DNA from: Rhizobium sophoriradicis
GTDB taxonomy: Bacteria; Pseudomonadota; Alphaproteobacteria; Rhizobiales; Rhizobiaceae
Reading direction: 5' to 3'
Assembly (NCBI RefSeq): GCF_003939025.1
Contig: NZ_RQIH01000004.1
Span: forward strand, 248,001 to 312,000
Length of the DNA stretch: 64,000 bases
Shown here: positions 1-9,631 of the stretch, one piece after another
Layout: each line of letters opens with the position of its first letter
How positions within the stretch are numbered: position 1 is the first letter of the stretch
The notes under the pieces: generated by a model
Database searches by the model: none
What the model saw: the letters and a program-made list of their open reading frames with translations, nothing else
Told to the model about the DNA's origin: nothing
Translations under genes and position numbers: made by a program

Positions 1-32
1 AGCCGCTCGATTTAATAATCCATTTGCTGCTG

Positions 33-103
33 CAGGGCATCGCCAGCGACGCGTGCAACTGACCGATATGGACGTGATCAACCCGGCGGCGGTCCGAACG
101 GCT
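33..103 (+). pseudogene. Remnant of the 3' end of a sugar ABC transporter ATPase gene
   Basis: About 70 bases match the last codons of the ABC ATPase fragment that ends at 3029. The reading RRVQLTDMDVINPAA here corresponds to RRVELTEIDMNAINPTAA there, and the upstream bases GGGCATCGCC also line up. The frame then runs on without a stop at the expected place. The rest of the gene would lie left of the window or is lost. From 104 to 245 I see no supported gene. Whether this is a paralogue or a duplicate of the second fragment cannot be told from such a short stretch. Confidence 0.5.
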
Positions 104-245
104 CGTTCGGCGCCGGCGGATCGGCCTGGCCGAATTGACTCGCGTGGCGCTTCCACGGCCAGGACGCCGCCGGCTGCGGACTTCGGTCGTATGGCTGCAT
201 TGCGCCGCTCGATCAGTTCTCTACGACGTCGACGCGACGGGTGCT

Positions 246-1142
246 CTAGTACGCCATCTGCGCGCGCAGGCGCGGCACGATCCAGTCGAGGAAGCAGCGC
301 ACCTTCTGCGACAGGGGATCGGCTGGCCCATGCATCACGTTCACCGGCAGCGGTTCCGGCGCGAACTCCGTCAGTAATTCCTGCAGAGCGCCGGAGCGCA
401 GCTGATCGGAAATCTGGTAAGATAGGACGCGGATAATGCCGATTCCTGCGAGTGCAGCCTGAACGGCCGCCTCCGTCGTGTTGACAGCGAGTTTGGGGCG
501 CGGCTCGATGCTGAAGGCTGGACCGTCCCGGCGATAGCGCCATTCCGGCGCGGTCGCAAAGCCCTGGAAGCTGATACCGTCATGTCCGACAAGCTCTTCC
601 GGCTGCCGCGGGACGCCTCGGCGCGCGAGATAGTCGGGGCTGGCGCAGATCACCCGGCGGACACTGCCGACGCGCGTTGCGATCAGTGCACTGTCCGTCA
701 GGTGGCCAATTCTAAGAGCCACATCAACCTGCTCGTCCGCCAGATTGATCTGCCGATCAACCAGCGTCAGGCGCAGATTGATTATGGGTTGCTCCTTCAA
801 GAATTCCAGCGCGATTGGCAGCAGATGACGTTCGCCGAAAGCAACAGGTGCGGTCACATGGAGCCCACCACGCAGCGCGCCATGGTCGCCGCTCGCCTGC
901 CGCTCCGCCGCATCCAGCTCATCAAGGATACGCCGCGAGGCGGCGACGAAGGCGCGCCCCTCCTCGGTCAGCGAGAGGCCCCGGCGAGTGCGCAGCACCA
1001 AGGGCACGCCGAGATGCCTTTCAAGATCGGCGACCTTACGGCTGACGGTGGCAAGCGGTGCATGCAGTCGCCGCGCCCCGGCAGAAAGGCTGCCGGCGTC
1101 GACCACCGCCAGCAGCACCGTCATCGCGTCAAAACGGTCCAT
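246..1142 (-). CDS. LysR-family transcriptional regulator
   Basis: A 298-residue protein with the LysR layout: an N-terminal winged helix-turn-helix (about residues 1-60, beginning MDRFDAMTVLLAVVDAGS) and a C-terminal periplasmic-binding-protein-like effector domain. The start at 1142 is preferred over a longer frame because an AAGGAATTGG ribosome site precedes it and LysR proteins normally begin just before this helix. It is divergent from the metallo-beta-lactamase-fold gene at 1277, the usual arrangement for a LysR regulator and its target, so control of that gene is a reasonable inference. The effector is unknown. Confidence 0.9.
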   Translation of the reverse strand: MDRFDAMTVLLAVVDAGSLSAGARRLHAPLATVSRKVADLERHLGVPLVLRTRRGLSLTEEGRAFVAASRRILDELDAAERQASGDHGALRGGLHVTAPVAFGERHLLPIALEFLKEQPIINLRLTLVDRQINLADEQVDVALRIGHLTDSALIATRVGSVRRVICASPDYLARRGVPRQPEELVGHDGISFQGFATAPEWRYRRDGPAFSIEPRPKLAVNTTEAAVQAALAGIGIIRVLSYQISDQLRSGALQELLTEFAPEPLPVNVMHGPADPLSQKVRCFLDWIVPRLRAQMAY

Positions 1143-1276
1143 CCAATTCCTTCCGCAATCTGGGAGGAAAGTTCCCAAAATGGCAGGATACCCTACTGTT
1201 TGTGGATGTCATAGCTTCACCTTCGTTCAAGGGCGCTGCCCGGTTCCCCATATTCCAAATGATCAGGAAGGACGTC

Positions 1277-2263
1277 ATGCCCAAACTTTCGCGTCGTGCC
1301 TTTGCAAGCGCTCTCCCTCTCGGCCTCCTCGGGGGAAGCCTCCTCGGCGGAGGAATGATTGAAGGCTCGTCTGCGCTTGCCGCGACACAGGATACCGGTA
1401 AAGCGCCGGTCAGTGTTACGCCGCTCGCGCAGATCCGCATCGGTCGTTTCACGGTAACGGCGTTGACGGATGGCTATGCGGATATGCCCTACAATTATTT
1501 TCCCGGGCGCACCGCGGCGGAGGTTGAACAGGCGGCAGTCGCGCAGTTCACCGCTCGCGCCAGCGGGGTGCGGTTCCTCTTCAACCAGTATCTCGTCGAG
1601 GATGGCGAACGCCGCATCCTCATCGACGCCGGTGCGGCAGGCTCGATCGGGCAAACCGGCCGTTTGCCGCAGGCGCTCGCCGCGCTCGGCTTGCAGCGAG
1701 ACCAAATTGACGCGGTGATCGTGACGCATATGCATCAGGACCACATGGGCGGGCTGATTCTCGGAGGCAAGAACAACTATCCCAATGCGGAACTCTATAT
1801 AGATCGGCGCGACGTCGCCCATTGGATCGATCCGGCCAAGCGCAACGGCGCGCCCGATTATCTGCAGACCAGTTTCAAGATGGCCGACGAGGTCGTGCGC
1901 CTCTACCCCAGACTTCAGGCGATCGACGGAGAGCGAGAAATCGTGCCGGGCGTCTCGATCGTCGACCTGACCGGCCACACACCCGGCCATATCGGCGTGC
2001 GGGTCGAGGATGGCGGACAGAGCCTCATCATGGTTTCGGACATGATCTTTCCCGTCGTTCATCCTGGGGCGACCGATGTGTTCTTCCTGTTCGAGCAGGA
2101 TCCTGCCGCGGCAAAGGCGATGCGCGACCGGTTCTTTCCTCGCGCCGCTTCCGAGGGCACCCTCATCGCCGCCACGCACATGCCCTTCCCAGGGCTCGGC
2201 CGTGTCGTCGCCGACCGCGGGCAGATGCGCTGGCAGACCGCGGACTGGGCCTTGCAGAACTGA
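1277..2263 (+). CDS. MBL-fold metallohydrolase with Tat-type signal
   Basis: A 328-residue protein. The N-terminus (MPKLSRRAFASALPLGLLGG) has a twin-arginine motif followed by a hydrophobic stretch and AxA-type residues near 35-40, so export by Tat is likely. The zinc motif HxHxDH is seen as THMHQDHMGG around residue 150. Later metal ligands fit GHTPGHIG and TH near the C-terminus. The layout resembles lactonase/quorum-quenching-type MBL proteins annotated in rhizobia, but the substrate cannot be told from sequence. The start at 1277 places the signal peptide correctly; a longer frame opens upstream but overlaps the regulator. It is divergent from the LysR gene at 246. Confidence 0.88.
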   Translation: MPKLSRRAFASALPLGLLGGSLLGGGMIEGSSALAATQDTGKAPVSVTPLAQIRIGRFTVTALTDGYADMPYNYFPGRTAAEVEQAAVAQFTARASGVRFLFNQYLVEDGERRILIDAGAAGSIGQTGRLPQALAALGLQRDQIDAVIVTHMHQDHMGGLILGGKNNYPNAELYIDRRDVAHWIDPAKRNGAPDYLQTSFKMADEVVRLYPRLQAIDGEREIVPGVSIVDLTGHTPGHIGVRVEDGGQSLIMVSDMIFPVVHPGATDVFFLFEQDPAAAKAMRDRFFPRAASEGTLIAATHMPFPGLGRVVADRGQMRWQTADWALQN

Positions 2264-2294
2264 GGTCGGCTGCGGCTGCGAGGGTAGAATCGCT

Positions 2295-3029
2295 ATGACC
2301 GCCTCCGCGGCGGCTCCGCCGCGATCAGGTGGTTTCGCTCAACCAGGCCGGCTCCTAGCTGATGAGGCCGCAGGCCGCGACGTTCTCGACGTGGCGCTGC
2401 GCGCCGACATGCGCATCGAGCTTGCCAAGCTGCACCGGCAGCTGAAGGCGACGATGATCTATGTGACGCACGACCAGGTCGAAGCCATGACCATGGCCGA
2501 CCGCATCGTCGTGCTCGACGCCGGCAATATCTCCCAGACCGGCGCGCCGCTGGAGCTTTATCACAAGCCCGCCAACCAGTTCGTCGCCGGCTTCATCGGC
2601 AATCCGAAGATGAATTTCCTGCCGGTTACCTGCAAGAGCGTCAGCGCCGCCGGCGTCGAAGTCGATTATCTCGGCCAGGCCGCCGTTCTGCCGGTGACCC
2701 CGCGCGACGGCATGGCCGGCAAGACCATGACGCTCGGCGTTCGCCCGGAGCATATCCAGCTCAACGGCGGCGACATCGTCTTTACCGTCACCCCGACCGT
2801 CATCGAACGCCTCGGCGCCAATACGGTCGCCTATGCCTCACTCAACGGCGAGGCCGAGAATTTCTGCGCCATGCTCCCCGGCAGCGTCGGCATCCGCCCC
2901 GATGCACCTGTAGCAACCGGCATCAATGCAGCCGATTGCCATCTCTTCGATGAGGCGGGCATTGCCTTCGAGCGGCGCGTGGAACTGACGGAGATCGATA
3001 TGAATGCGATCAACCCGACGGCGGCTTGA
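2295..3029 (+). pseudogene. Truncated sugar ABC transporter ATPase (UgpC/MalK type), C-terminal part only
   Basis: Family similarity starts near 2389 with LRADMRIELAKLHRQL, the segment after the Walker B/D-loop. It continues through the switch histidine region (MIYVTHDQVEAMTMADRIVV) and the C-terminal OB-fold regulatory domain (LGVRPEHIQL). Walker A, the LSGGQ signature and Walker B are all missing, so this cannot be a working ATPase. The bases 2295-2388 encode unrelated residues. The break lies directly after the MBL gene, which points to insertion or recombination that replaced the 5' half. The tail is related to the remnant at 33-103. Confidence 0.85.
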
Positions 3030-3250
3030 AGCGGCTGTTTTTGTACAGGCGGTTCGTTATGCTAGGGGCGAAATGATGTGCTAAGCAATTGCGGTTGCCC
3101 GCCCGCCGAAGTCCGGGCTGTTTTCACTATACAAGTTCGTTGAACAGTCTCCTGCTGAGCGCGGATTCTCTGTAGTAAGGCTGCACGCCTCGTTTTAGTC
3201 GTAGAAGCCTTGTCACGCTTTTGTGCCAACCATGCAAATTATACAGCGGC

Positions 3251-3272
3251 AGATGGTGTCCCCATCTTTTTT
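3251..3272 (+). terminator. Terminator-like hairpin in a long gene-free stretch
   Basis: AGATGG and CCATCT form a 6-bp stem around a 5-base loop and are followed by six Ts, a simple rho-independent terminator pattern on the plus strand. It lies 220 bases after the broken ATPase gene. The whole gap 3030-3491 is visibly richer in A and T than its surroundings and holds no convincing protein gene. The hairpin could end an unrecognised small RNA or simply be chance. Confidence 0.35.
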
Positions 3273-3491
3273 CATTGGCCGTGCCTAGTCGCAGCAGGTC
3301 GTGGAGACCTCAGGCCGACGCTGCGTGTGCTGCGACTTTAGGCGAATTGCCGTGCCGGGAAAACTGCCGATCATGACATAGGACGTAGTGCTGAATGAAT
3401 AGTGCAAAAGTCGGATGCGTGTAAACGTCGCCATTTTCAACCGGCGACCGCTATTCTAGGCTCAAAAAGGGCGGCGGTTGAGGGGCATGCC

Positions 3492-6400
3492 TTGGTTGAT
3501 TACAAATACGTCAAACTTGATCGACGCCTTGCGGAGATCAGCACTGTGCATCCGAGCGAACTTAGCAGCGCCATGACTATGGCAAACCTAAAGTCGCGGG
3601 ATGAAGGATGTTCCTGGGCCGAGCTTACAGAGCTGGATTGTGCTATCGTACTTGGCTCTGCAGGCGCCGGAAAAACGCGGGAGCTTCTGGAGCTTGCAAA
3701 GCAGCTTCGCGCGTCGGGAACTCCTGCTTTCGTGCTTCGAATCGAGGCACTTCTTCGACTGCCGGCGGAACAGTCCTTTTCGCATTCTGACGAAGCGGCC
3801 GCCTCGGCGTACGCGAAGTGGAAGAGTCGAGGAGGCCCCGCAGTCGCCTTGCTGGATGCATTGGATGAAGCCCGTTTGCCGGACGCGCGCAACACCAATG
3901 CACTTGCTGACGCATTGACTAAGCTCTCAGCTTCCGTAGGCAAAGCCGGCAAGGAACTGAAGGTCGTCATCACATCAAGAGCCAGCGAATGGCAAGGCGA
4001 CAGCGACCTCCAAGCCATCAAAGCTGTCATCAAAGGCCTTAGACCGCCCGCCGCCGAAGGCCGTCCGATCGAGGTTAAGACCTTCCGCTTGCTGCCTCTT
4101 CGAGCCGATGATGTTAAGGCGATCGCCGCAAGCAGGAACATCGATGCTGCAGAGTTTGTCGGGGCAATCGATAGAGCGAAGGCGGCCAATCTGGTCTCCC
4201 AACCGCTCGACGCGCAACTCCTGATCGACCTTTGGCAGGAAGCCATCGACACTGGCCGTGAGCCGACGAGCATCTTCCGTTCAAGACTGCGAGTCTATGA
4301 CGACATCGTGGGATTTCGTCTGCGCACAGAAAATGGCCAGGAGCGCCGATCAAACCTTGACCCCCTTCTAGGGCGACGCGCATGTGAAAAGCTTGCTGCC
4401 GTTTCACTTCTCACCGATATTCAGGACTTCACAACAGATGCGTCGGCACCGCACGCGATCAACGCACTATCCGCGCTATCTACGGACACAGAACGCTGGT
4501 CCGTGGTCGAAGTGCGCCAACTCCTCTCCTATGGCATCTTTCAGCCTTCTGTTTCTGGCCGCGTCCGCTTTGCCCACAATGAGTTGCGCGACTATCTTGC
4601 AGCATGTCACTTCCGTGACGCGATCAGTCGAGATGCAGGTTCACTCGATGTCGTGAAGCCTCTTTTGGCCTACGGATTTGGCCACATCGAAATTCCTCAA
4701 TCCACTGAACACGTCTTTGGATGGCTTGCCGCGCTCGATCGGATCGCGCGAAGGCGGGTGACGGAGCTTCGCCCTACCCTTCTGATCGAGACGGGTGATC
4801 CGACCGCGTTGACGGTGGAGGAGAAGTCGCAGGCTATCCGATCACATGTCGCCGCATATGAAGATCGAACTTACCGGGGTGAGTGGTTTTTAAACCAGGA
4901 TGTTCGTGATTTTGTCACGCCGGACCTGGCCACAGCCATACGAGAGCAGCTTGCGATCGCGGCTTCCCCGGAGGTTCGGGAGTTGCTGATCGAGATGATC
5001 CGATTTGGCGGGATGTCGACGTTGGTTCCCGAGCTAGGGACGATCGCTTGCGATCAGGGCGAAGCGTTTCGGGTGAGAGCGGAAGCATGCTTTGCCCTGG
5101 CTGACCTTAACGACGCGACTTTCGCCCAGGCCGTGATGGATGCAGCTCTTCTGGCTGATGCACCCGAGCATGAGGATACGCGCAGCGCCCCTTCGTGGAA
5201 TCTGTTTGTCGCCAGTGCCTTATCTTACACTATACCGGCGGGCGTACCTATCTTGGATGGGATCGTGCTGACCAATCGCTTCCGTCGTGAAGCCAGAAAT
5301 TACTCCTCTGCAACATCCCACTACCTGGAAGAGTTTATTGCGCGCCTAACCGTTCAGGAGATTGACTATTGGCTGCGGATCTTCCTCCGGTTCGCCAAAG
5401 GCGGGCGCGACTCCAACCGCGACATGATGCCGGTACGCATCCCCCGCTTTAAAGTTCTTGGACAAGCAATATGTCATTGCATCAATACCCTCCTAGTAGA
5501 GGACATCGCCGGAATTCCCCGAGTCCTCCTTCTGGAGGCGCTGGAATTTGCCTTTTCGATCGCCAGAAACCCGGACTATTCCCTGCGGGAAACCGGGTTC
5601 CCGGCACTCGCGCGCACGTTGAGAGCTCTGCCGGATCTCAAACATGATCTGATTACGATGCGGATAGCGCTTTTCTCGCAAAATGAGAAGAACGAATACT
5701 GGATTGCCCATCAGGCAATAGATCCGTTAAAATTGGAAAGAAGCGGTGATGGCTACGAGATATTCACGGCCGAAGATGTTCGCAGGCTTGCCGATCTCAT
5801 GGCGGATCGCCCAGCTGGCAGGGAAAGGGAGCTGCCATTTACGTGCGCGCGCCAACTGGCGGATCAAATTTGGTCTCAATCCGAGCGCGACGAGGCACGA
5901 CAGATCTTGAGACGATATGCTCGCCGGTACGGGGGGCGTGATCTCAAACGAGCGTATGGGAGATTAGCTCCGCTCTGGCGGTTCTCGAACCGATTCCGGC
6001 ACAGTCACCGATATACGATACGCCGGTGGGCACGTTCACAGATCGATACAATCTCCAGCGGCTTTTGGAGGGTCTACAACACGCTCGTTCTCCTGCGGCG
6101 GTGGCGACGGCTGTCGAATGGTCTGGAGAAGGGTATGCTTATATGGGCCGTTCGTAAAAGCCCCAACGACCTCGGGGGAAGCGTTATTGACGGCATGAGT
6201 GCTCGCCACGGAGAGTGGGTCGCCAAAGTTTTCGCTGCGGGCTTCAAGCGCTACTGGAGGGACAATGACATTTCCTATGCCGACCGCGATACTTACGGGG
6301 CATTGGTCGGGCTAACAGGTCTCGCACTCGAAACCCCAGAAGCGCTAGCGCAACTTCCTGATCAACTTGTCGAACGAGCTTTTCGGTACGGCTTTGCTAA

Positions 6401-7847
6401 CTTGAACGGTTTTCCAGACTGGTTGTTTCCGCTTGCCCTTCTGAAGCCCCAGCTTTTCACGGGCGTCGCGACCGGCATTCTTGAAGAAGACATATGGGGT
6501 GGCGACGACAAGGAGTCCGCGTCAGACGGATTCAGCAGGATCGCTTACTCCAGCAGTGATATCCGTGAACTGATTGTCGCGCCGCTGTTCCAACTCTTGC
6601 GTACCTATGGGTTGCCAAGAAATAGGCACGATCTTGAGATTGCCGTGAGCCTCGTCGCCCGCGCTTCTACGATAAGCTCAATGATCTTGACACCATTCCT
6701 GCGGCAAAACTTCACCGCGGCCGTGTTAAGCTTCAGGATGTCGGACGCGTGGATATGGCTCGACGCACTCTTCTGCGTGGAGCCGGCCTCAGCCTGGATT
6801 GCGTGGACGACGGCGTTTGGTGATCACTGGAGTCCTTCGAGCAAAGCGCTTTTCTTGAGATTTATAGGGCGGGAAATGCCTACGTTTTCCAGGGCGGAGG
6901 AGCGCGACGCAGAGCGTGACAATCTGGCCACCGATGCCGAGGTGCTGCGCACTCTGGTAAAAGCAACTTACGTTGTCTGGCCTCCGGCCAATGATCCCAT
7001 ACACGAAGATGTCTATTCACCCGACATTGCGGACAAAGCAAAGTCAAAGCGCTCATATTTCTTGAATACTCTGACAGCTCTCGGATCTGATCAAGCATTG
7101 GCATCGCTCGATGCACTCGCAGTCGACCCCGGTTTGATTCAGCATCGCGACACGTTCCTGTACCAAAGGGACAAGCTGGTCAGAACATCCGTTCGTCGTG
7201 ACGTGCTACCGGCCAGCGTCGCGATCGCCTTCCTGAATTCATTCTCTAAGGCACCGACGTCGATCGAGGAATTCCGAGCATTGGTAAAGCGCCATCTAAC
7301 GGCGCTCCTAGAGAAGTTGCATCATTTCGATGACGACGAGGGCTTTCTCTTCAGGAGCGGCCGAGGCACAGAAGACGATATTCGAAACTGGCTATCGGGC
7401 AGAATGCGCGAAATTGGAGCGCAGCATTACGAGGTCATCCGTGAGCAGGAAGTCGCGGTCGAGAACCGGCCAGATCTGAGGATTCACTCACGGAATCCGG
7501 AGCTTGGGCTAATCTCTGTAGAAATCAAAATGGCCGACGAGGCTCATTGGACTGGTGACACCCTTATCGACAAGATACAGACTCAGCTCGCAGACCAGTA
7601 CATGTTCGAAAATGGTTCCCATACTGGCTTTTATCTTTTAGCGAATGGAGCCAATCCGCGGGTAAAGGTCATCCATCCGAAGACTGGGGCAGTTCTGCGG
7701 AAAGCCTTTGCAAAGAGGGTAGCGGGTAAGACAGTCAATTTCCTGGGGCTGATCGAACAGGTTAAATTGAAAGCCGTCGCTGTCTCCGCTACGCTGTCTG
7801 GTAACAAGGTTGTAGAGGTAATCTCAGTGGATTTATCAGAGAGATAA
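3492..7847 (+). CDS. Large STAND/NACHT-like NTPase with C-terminal PD-(D/E)XK nuclease-like domain
   Basis: About 1450 residues. I choose the TTG at 3492 because GAGGGG precedes it by 7 bases and the next residues (VDYKYVKLDRRL) look like a real N-terminus; an in-frame GTG at 3402 is the alternative. A P-loop GSAGAGKT lies at residues 55-62, Walker B VALLDALDEA at about 118-127, then VVITSRASEW, a sensor-like strand. FAHNELRDYLAA near residue 360 is the winged-helix motif typical of NACHT/STAND proteins. The middle is helical and low in recognisable motifs, as expected for a repeat sensor. Near the end, RPDLRI (Asp about 1328) followed by SVEIKMAD (Glu 1344, Lys 1346) fits a D...ExK nuclease core. 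STAND NTPases of this design act in phage defence by sensing viral protein and then cutting DNA; that role is inferred. It stands alone, with lower GC than its neighbours, which suggests transfer. Confidence 0.82.
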   Translation: MVDYKYVKLDRRLAEISTVHPSELSSAMTMANLKSRDEGCSWAELTELDCAIVLGSAGAGKTRELLELAKQLRASGTPAFVLRIEALLRLPAEQSFSHSDEAAASAYAKWKSRGGPAVALLDALDEARLPDARNTNALADALTKLSASVGKAGKELKVVITSRASEWQGDSDLQAIKAVIKGLRPPAAEGRPIEVKTFRLLPLRADDVKAIAASRNIDAAEFVGAIDRAKAANLVSQPLDAQLLIDLWQEAIDTGREPTSIFRSRLRVYDDIVGFRLRTENGQERRSNLDPLLGRRACEKLAAVSLLTDIQDFTTDASAPHAINALSALSTDTERWSVVEVRQLLSYGIFQPSVSGRVRFAHNELRDYLAACHFRDAISRDAGSLDVVKPLLAYGFGHIEIPQSTEHVFGWLAALDRIARRRVTELRPTLLIETGDPTALTVEEKSQAIRSHVAAYEDRTYRGEWFLNQDVRDFVTPDLATAIREQLAIAASPEVRELLIEMIRFGGMSTLVPELGTIACDQGEAFRVRAEACFALADLNDATFAQAVMDAALLADAPEHEDTRSAPSWNLFVASALSYTIPAGVPILDGIVLTNRFRREARNYSSATSHYLEEFIARLTVQEIDYWLRIFLRFAKGGRDSNRDMMPVRIPRFKVLGQAICHCINTLLVEDIAGIPRVLLLEALEFAFSIARNPDYSLRETGFPALARTLRALPDLKHDLITMRIALFSQNEKNEYWIAHQAIDPLKLERSGDGYEIFTAEDVRRLADLMADRPAGRERELPFTCARQLADQIWSQSERDEARQILRRYARRYGGRDLKRAYGRLAPLWRFSNRFRHSHRYTIRRWARSQIDTISSGFWRVYNTLVLLRRWRRLSNGLEKGMLIWAVRKSPNDLGGSVIDGMSARHGEWVAKVFAAGFKRYWRDNDISYADRDTYGALVGLTGLALETPEALAQLPDQLVERAFRYGFANLNGFPDWLFPLALLKPQLFTGVATGILEEDIWGGDDKESASDGFSRIAYSSSDIRELIVAPLFQLLRTYGLPRNRHDLEIAVSLVARASTISSMILTPFLRQNFTAAVLSFRMSDAWIWLDALFCVEPASAWIAWTTAFGDHWSPSSKALFLRFIGREMPTFSRAEERDAERDNLATDAEVLRTLVKATYVVWPPANDPIHEDVYSPDIADKAKSKRSYFLNTLTALGSDQALASLDALAVDPGLIQHRDTFLYQRDKLVRTSVRRDVLPASVAIAFLNSFSKAPTSIEEFRALVKRHLTALLEKLHHFDDDEGFLFRSGRGTEDDIRNWLSGRMREIGAQHYEVIREQEVAVENRPDLRIHSRNPELGLISVEIKMADEAHWTGDTLIDKIQTQLADQYMFENGSHTGFYLLANGANPRVKVIHPKTGAVLRKAFAKRVAGKTVNFLGLIEQVKLKAVAVSATLSGNKVVEVISVDLSER

Positions 7848-8008
7848 TGGAGCTATGGCTGCCGATCTACTCCGGAATAACCGGTATTTAGTAGTGTTCT
7901 TCGGTCCACGGGAATTATTTCGTTCTTACTGACACCGAGATCGCAAGCAATTCACCGATAACTCCGGCTCTCGATGATAAGGGCTATCTCGCTCTCAACC
8001 ACCGCCCC

Positions 8009-8545
8009 CTACCAGACCAGCCCGCGGGCCGCGACGTCCTCGACGCGGGCCACGACCCCACCGCGGTGAAAAACATCGTGTCGAACCGGTTGGAGACGAC
8101 GCAGGTGTGGTTGGGAATGATGAAGAGCTTCTCGCCGATCTGCGGCCGGGGGCCGGTGCAGTTTGAGAGGTCGATCACCCCGTGTTCTTCCGAGAGGCTG
8201 GTGATCCGCGCCTAGGGATAGTTGACGATCAGGCCGTAATCGCTGAAGCCCTGGAGGTCCGAGGTCAGGGCCTTCGAGTCGGCATCGATGACGGCGCGGT
8301 CGGCGGTCGGGCGGTAGACGACGGTTGCGAGCACGTACATGGCGCAGTCGTCCTCGGTGCAATGGCCCATACCCACCATCTGGCGGTTGTTATGGATATG
8401 GGTGCCGGTGCGGTGTTCGGGGCCGATGCGACGAGATGCGCCTCGAACAGGCTCGGCGTTCCGCTGTTGCTGACGATCGGCAGGTTATGCCATCCGCTTG
8501 CAGGCGGTCCAGCGTCTCAGCTATGAAGGCTTCGACGGCGGCGCC
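8009..8545 (-). pseudogene. Decayed 3' part of a D-threonine aldolase-like gene
   Basis: This stretch is a diverged copy of the 3' half of the intact gene at 13944-15044, in the same orientation. The shared residues include TGPRPQIGEKLFIIPNHTCV. A TAG at 8212-8214 (minus strand) replaces the glutamine codon of the intact gene, and frameshifts occur near both ends. Similarity stops near 8545, 12 bases before the AraC gene. The 160 bases between the STAND gene and this remnant hold nothing I can name. Because the copies differ at many positions, this is an old duplicate or paralogue rather than a fresh repeat. Confidence 0.88.
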
Positions 8546-8557
8546 GTTTCAACGCGC

Positions 8558-9457
8558 TCAGTTGGCCGATGCGGCGTCGATTTGTTTCCGCATCTGGCGG
8601 ATATTGCGGGCAGGCGGCGCGCCGAATTGCCGGAGGTATTCGCGGCTGAATTGGGATGCACTCTCATAGCCGACCGCGAAAGCGACGGCCGAGGCGTTAT
8701 AATCGCCTCCGAGCAGCAGCCGGCGGGCCTCCTGCAGGCGAAGTTGCTTCTGGTATTGGAGCGGGCTGAAGCCGGTGATCGCCGAAAAGTGCCGGTGCAG
8801 GCTCGCTCGGCTCATGCCGCTCGCCTCGCACACGGCATCAATCCGCAATGGCTGGTCGTGATTGTCCCTGATCCATGCAATGGCGCGTCGGATGCGGGTC
8901 AGCGGCCCCTCGGGCTGCGCGATCTGGCGGAGAAGGCGCCCCTGCGGGCCTTGGAGGAGACGATAAAGCAATTCCCGCTCAACCATCGGCGCGATAACTG
9001 GAATGTCGGCGGGCTTGTCCAGCAGCGAAAGCAACCGGAGCAGCGCATCACGAAGCTCGACCGTCATCGGATTGATCGACAGACCGAGCTGCTCGCCATC
9101 GGTTTCCCGCTTGGGCGGCATGGCAGCGGCCAGTTCTGCCAGCAAGGCGGGATCGAGTGTCAATGAGACGGCGACATAAGGGCGATGCTGGCCGGCGTCC
9201 AACACCTGGCCCATCAGCGGCAGATCGAGGGCGCTTATCAGATATTGCGAGCTGTCGTAGCTCAGAACGCTGTCGTTGAAGGCGACCCGTTTGGAGCCCT
9301 GAAGAATGAAGCAGACCATCGACCGATAAAGGCAAGGCGTCTCACCGGTCGGGCGATCGCCGACCAGCAGCTCGACGCGCGGGATCGGCGTGAGCAGCGT
9401 ATCAGGCTTGGCGTGGCGTAAGGCGATCTCGAGATGCTGTTCGAAGACTTCGGTCAT
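8558..9457 (-). CDS. AraC-family regulator with AraC_N-type effector domain
   Basis: 299 residues. The N-terminal half (PCLYRSMVCFILQGSKRVAF, then YLISALDLPLMGQV) fits the cupin-like AraC_N domain. The C-terminal 100 residues carry two helix-turn-helix units: LRIDAVCEASGMSRASLHRH and ASAVAFAVGYESASQFSREY. Proteins of this subgroup often sit divergent from a short-chain dehydrogenase and control it, and here an SDR starts at 9632 on the other strand with a 174-base promoter gap between them. The effector is unknown. Confidence 0.9.
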   Translation of the reverse strand: MTEVFEQHLEIALRHAKPDTLLTPIPRVELLVGDRPTGETPCLYRSMVCFILQGSKRVAFNDSVLSYDSSQYLISALDLPLMGQVLDAGQHRPYVAVSLTLDPALLAELAAAMPPKRETDGEQLGLSINPMTVELRDALLRLLSLLDKPADIPVIAPMVERELLYRLLQGPQGRLLRQIAQPEGPLTRIRRAIAWIRDNHDQPLRIDAVCEASGMSRASLHRHFSAITGFSPLQYQKQLRLQEARRLLLGGDYNASAVAFAVGYESASQFSREYLRQFGAPPARNIRQMRKQIDAASAN

Positions 9458-9631
9458 TCCGGGACTATGTCAGCACCTTTGGCATCGGGCAAGCCGGTTG
9501 AGACAATTGGGCAAGATGTTGATCCGATCAGGCGGGTTTGGGTGACGGCTTGTCGCTACCTTGCAGGAGGCAGGCAGCGCTCATCGTGAGCAATTTGCCG
9601 TTCGCCGAACAATCTCTCTCAAAGGCAGAAC

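Noticed and set aside
150..377. Plus-strand text VLYDVDATGALVRHLRAQARHD resembling the end of a ParE/RelE toxin
   Set aside because: It overlaps the end of the LysR gene on the other strand, lacks a recognisable N-terminal half and a partner antitoxin; chance similarity in GC-rich antisense text is more likely.
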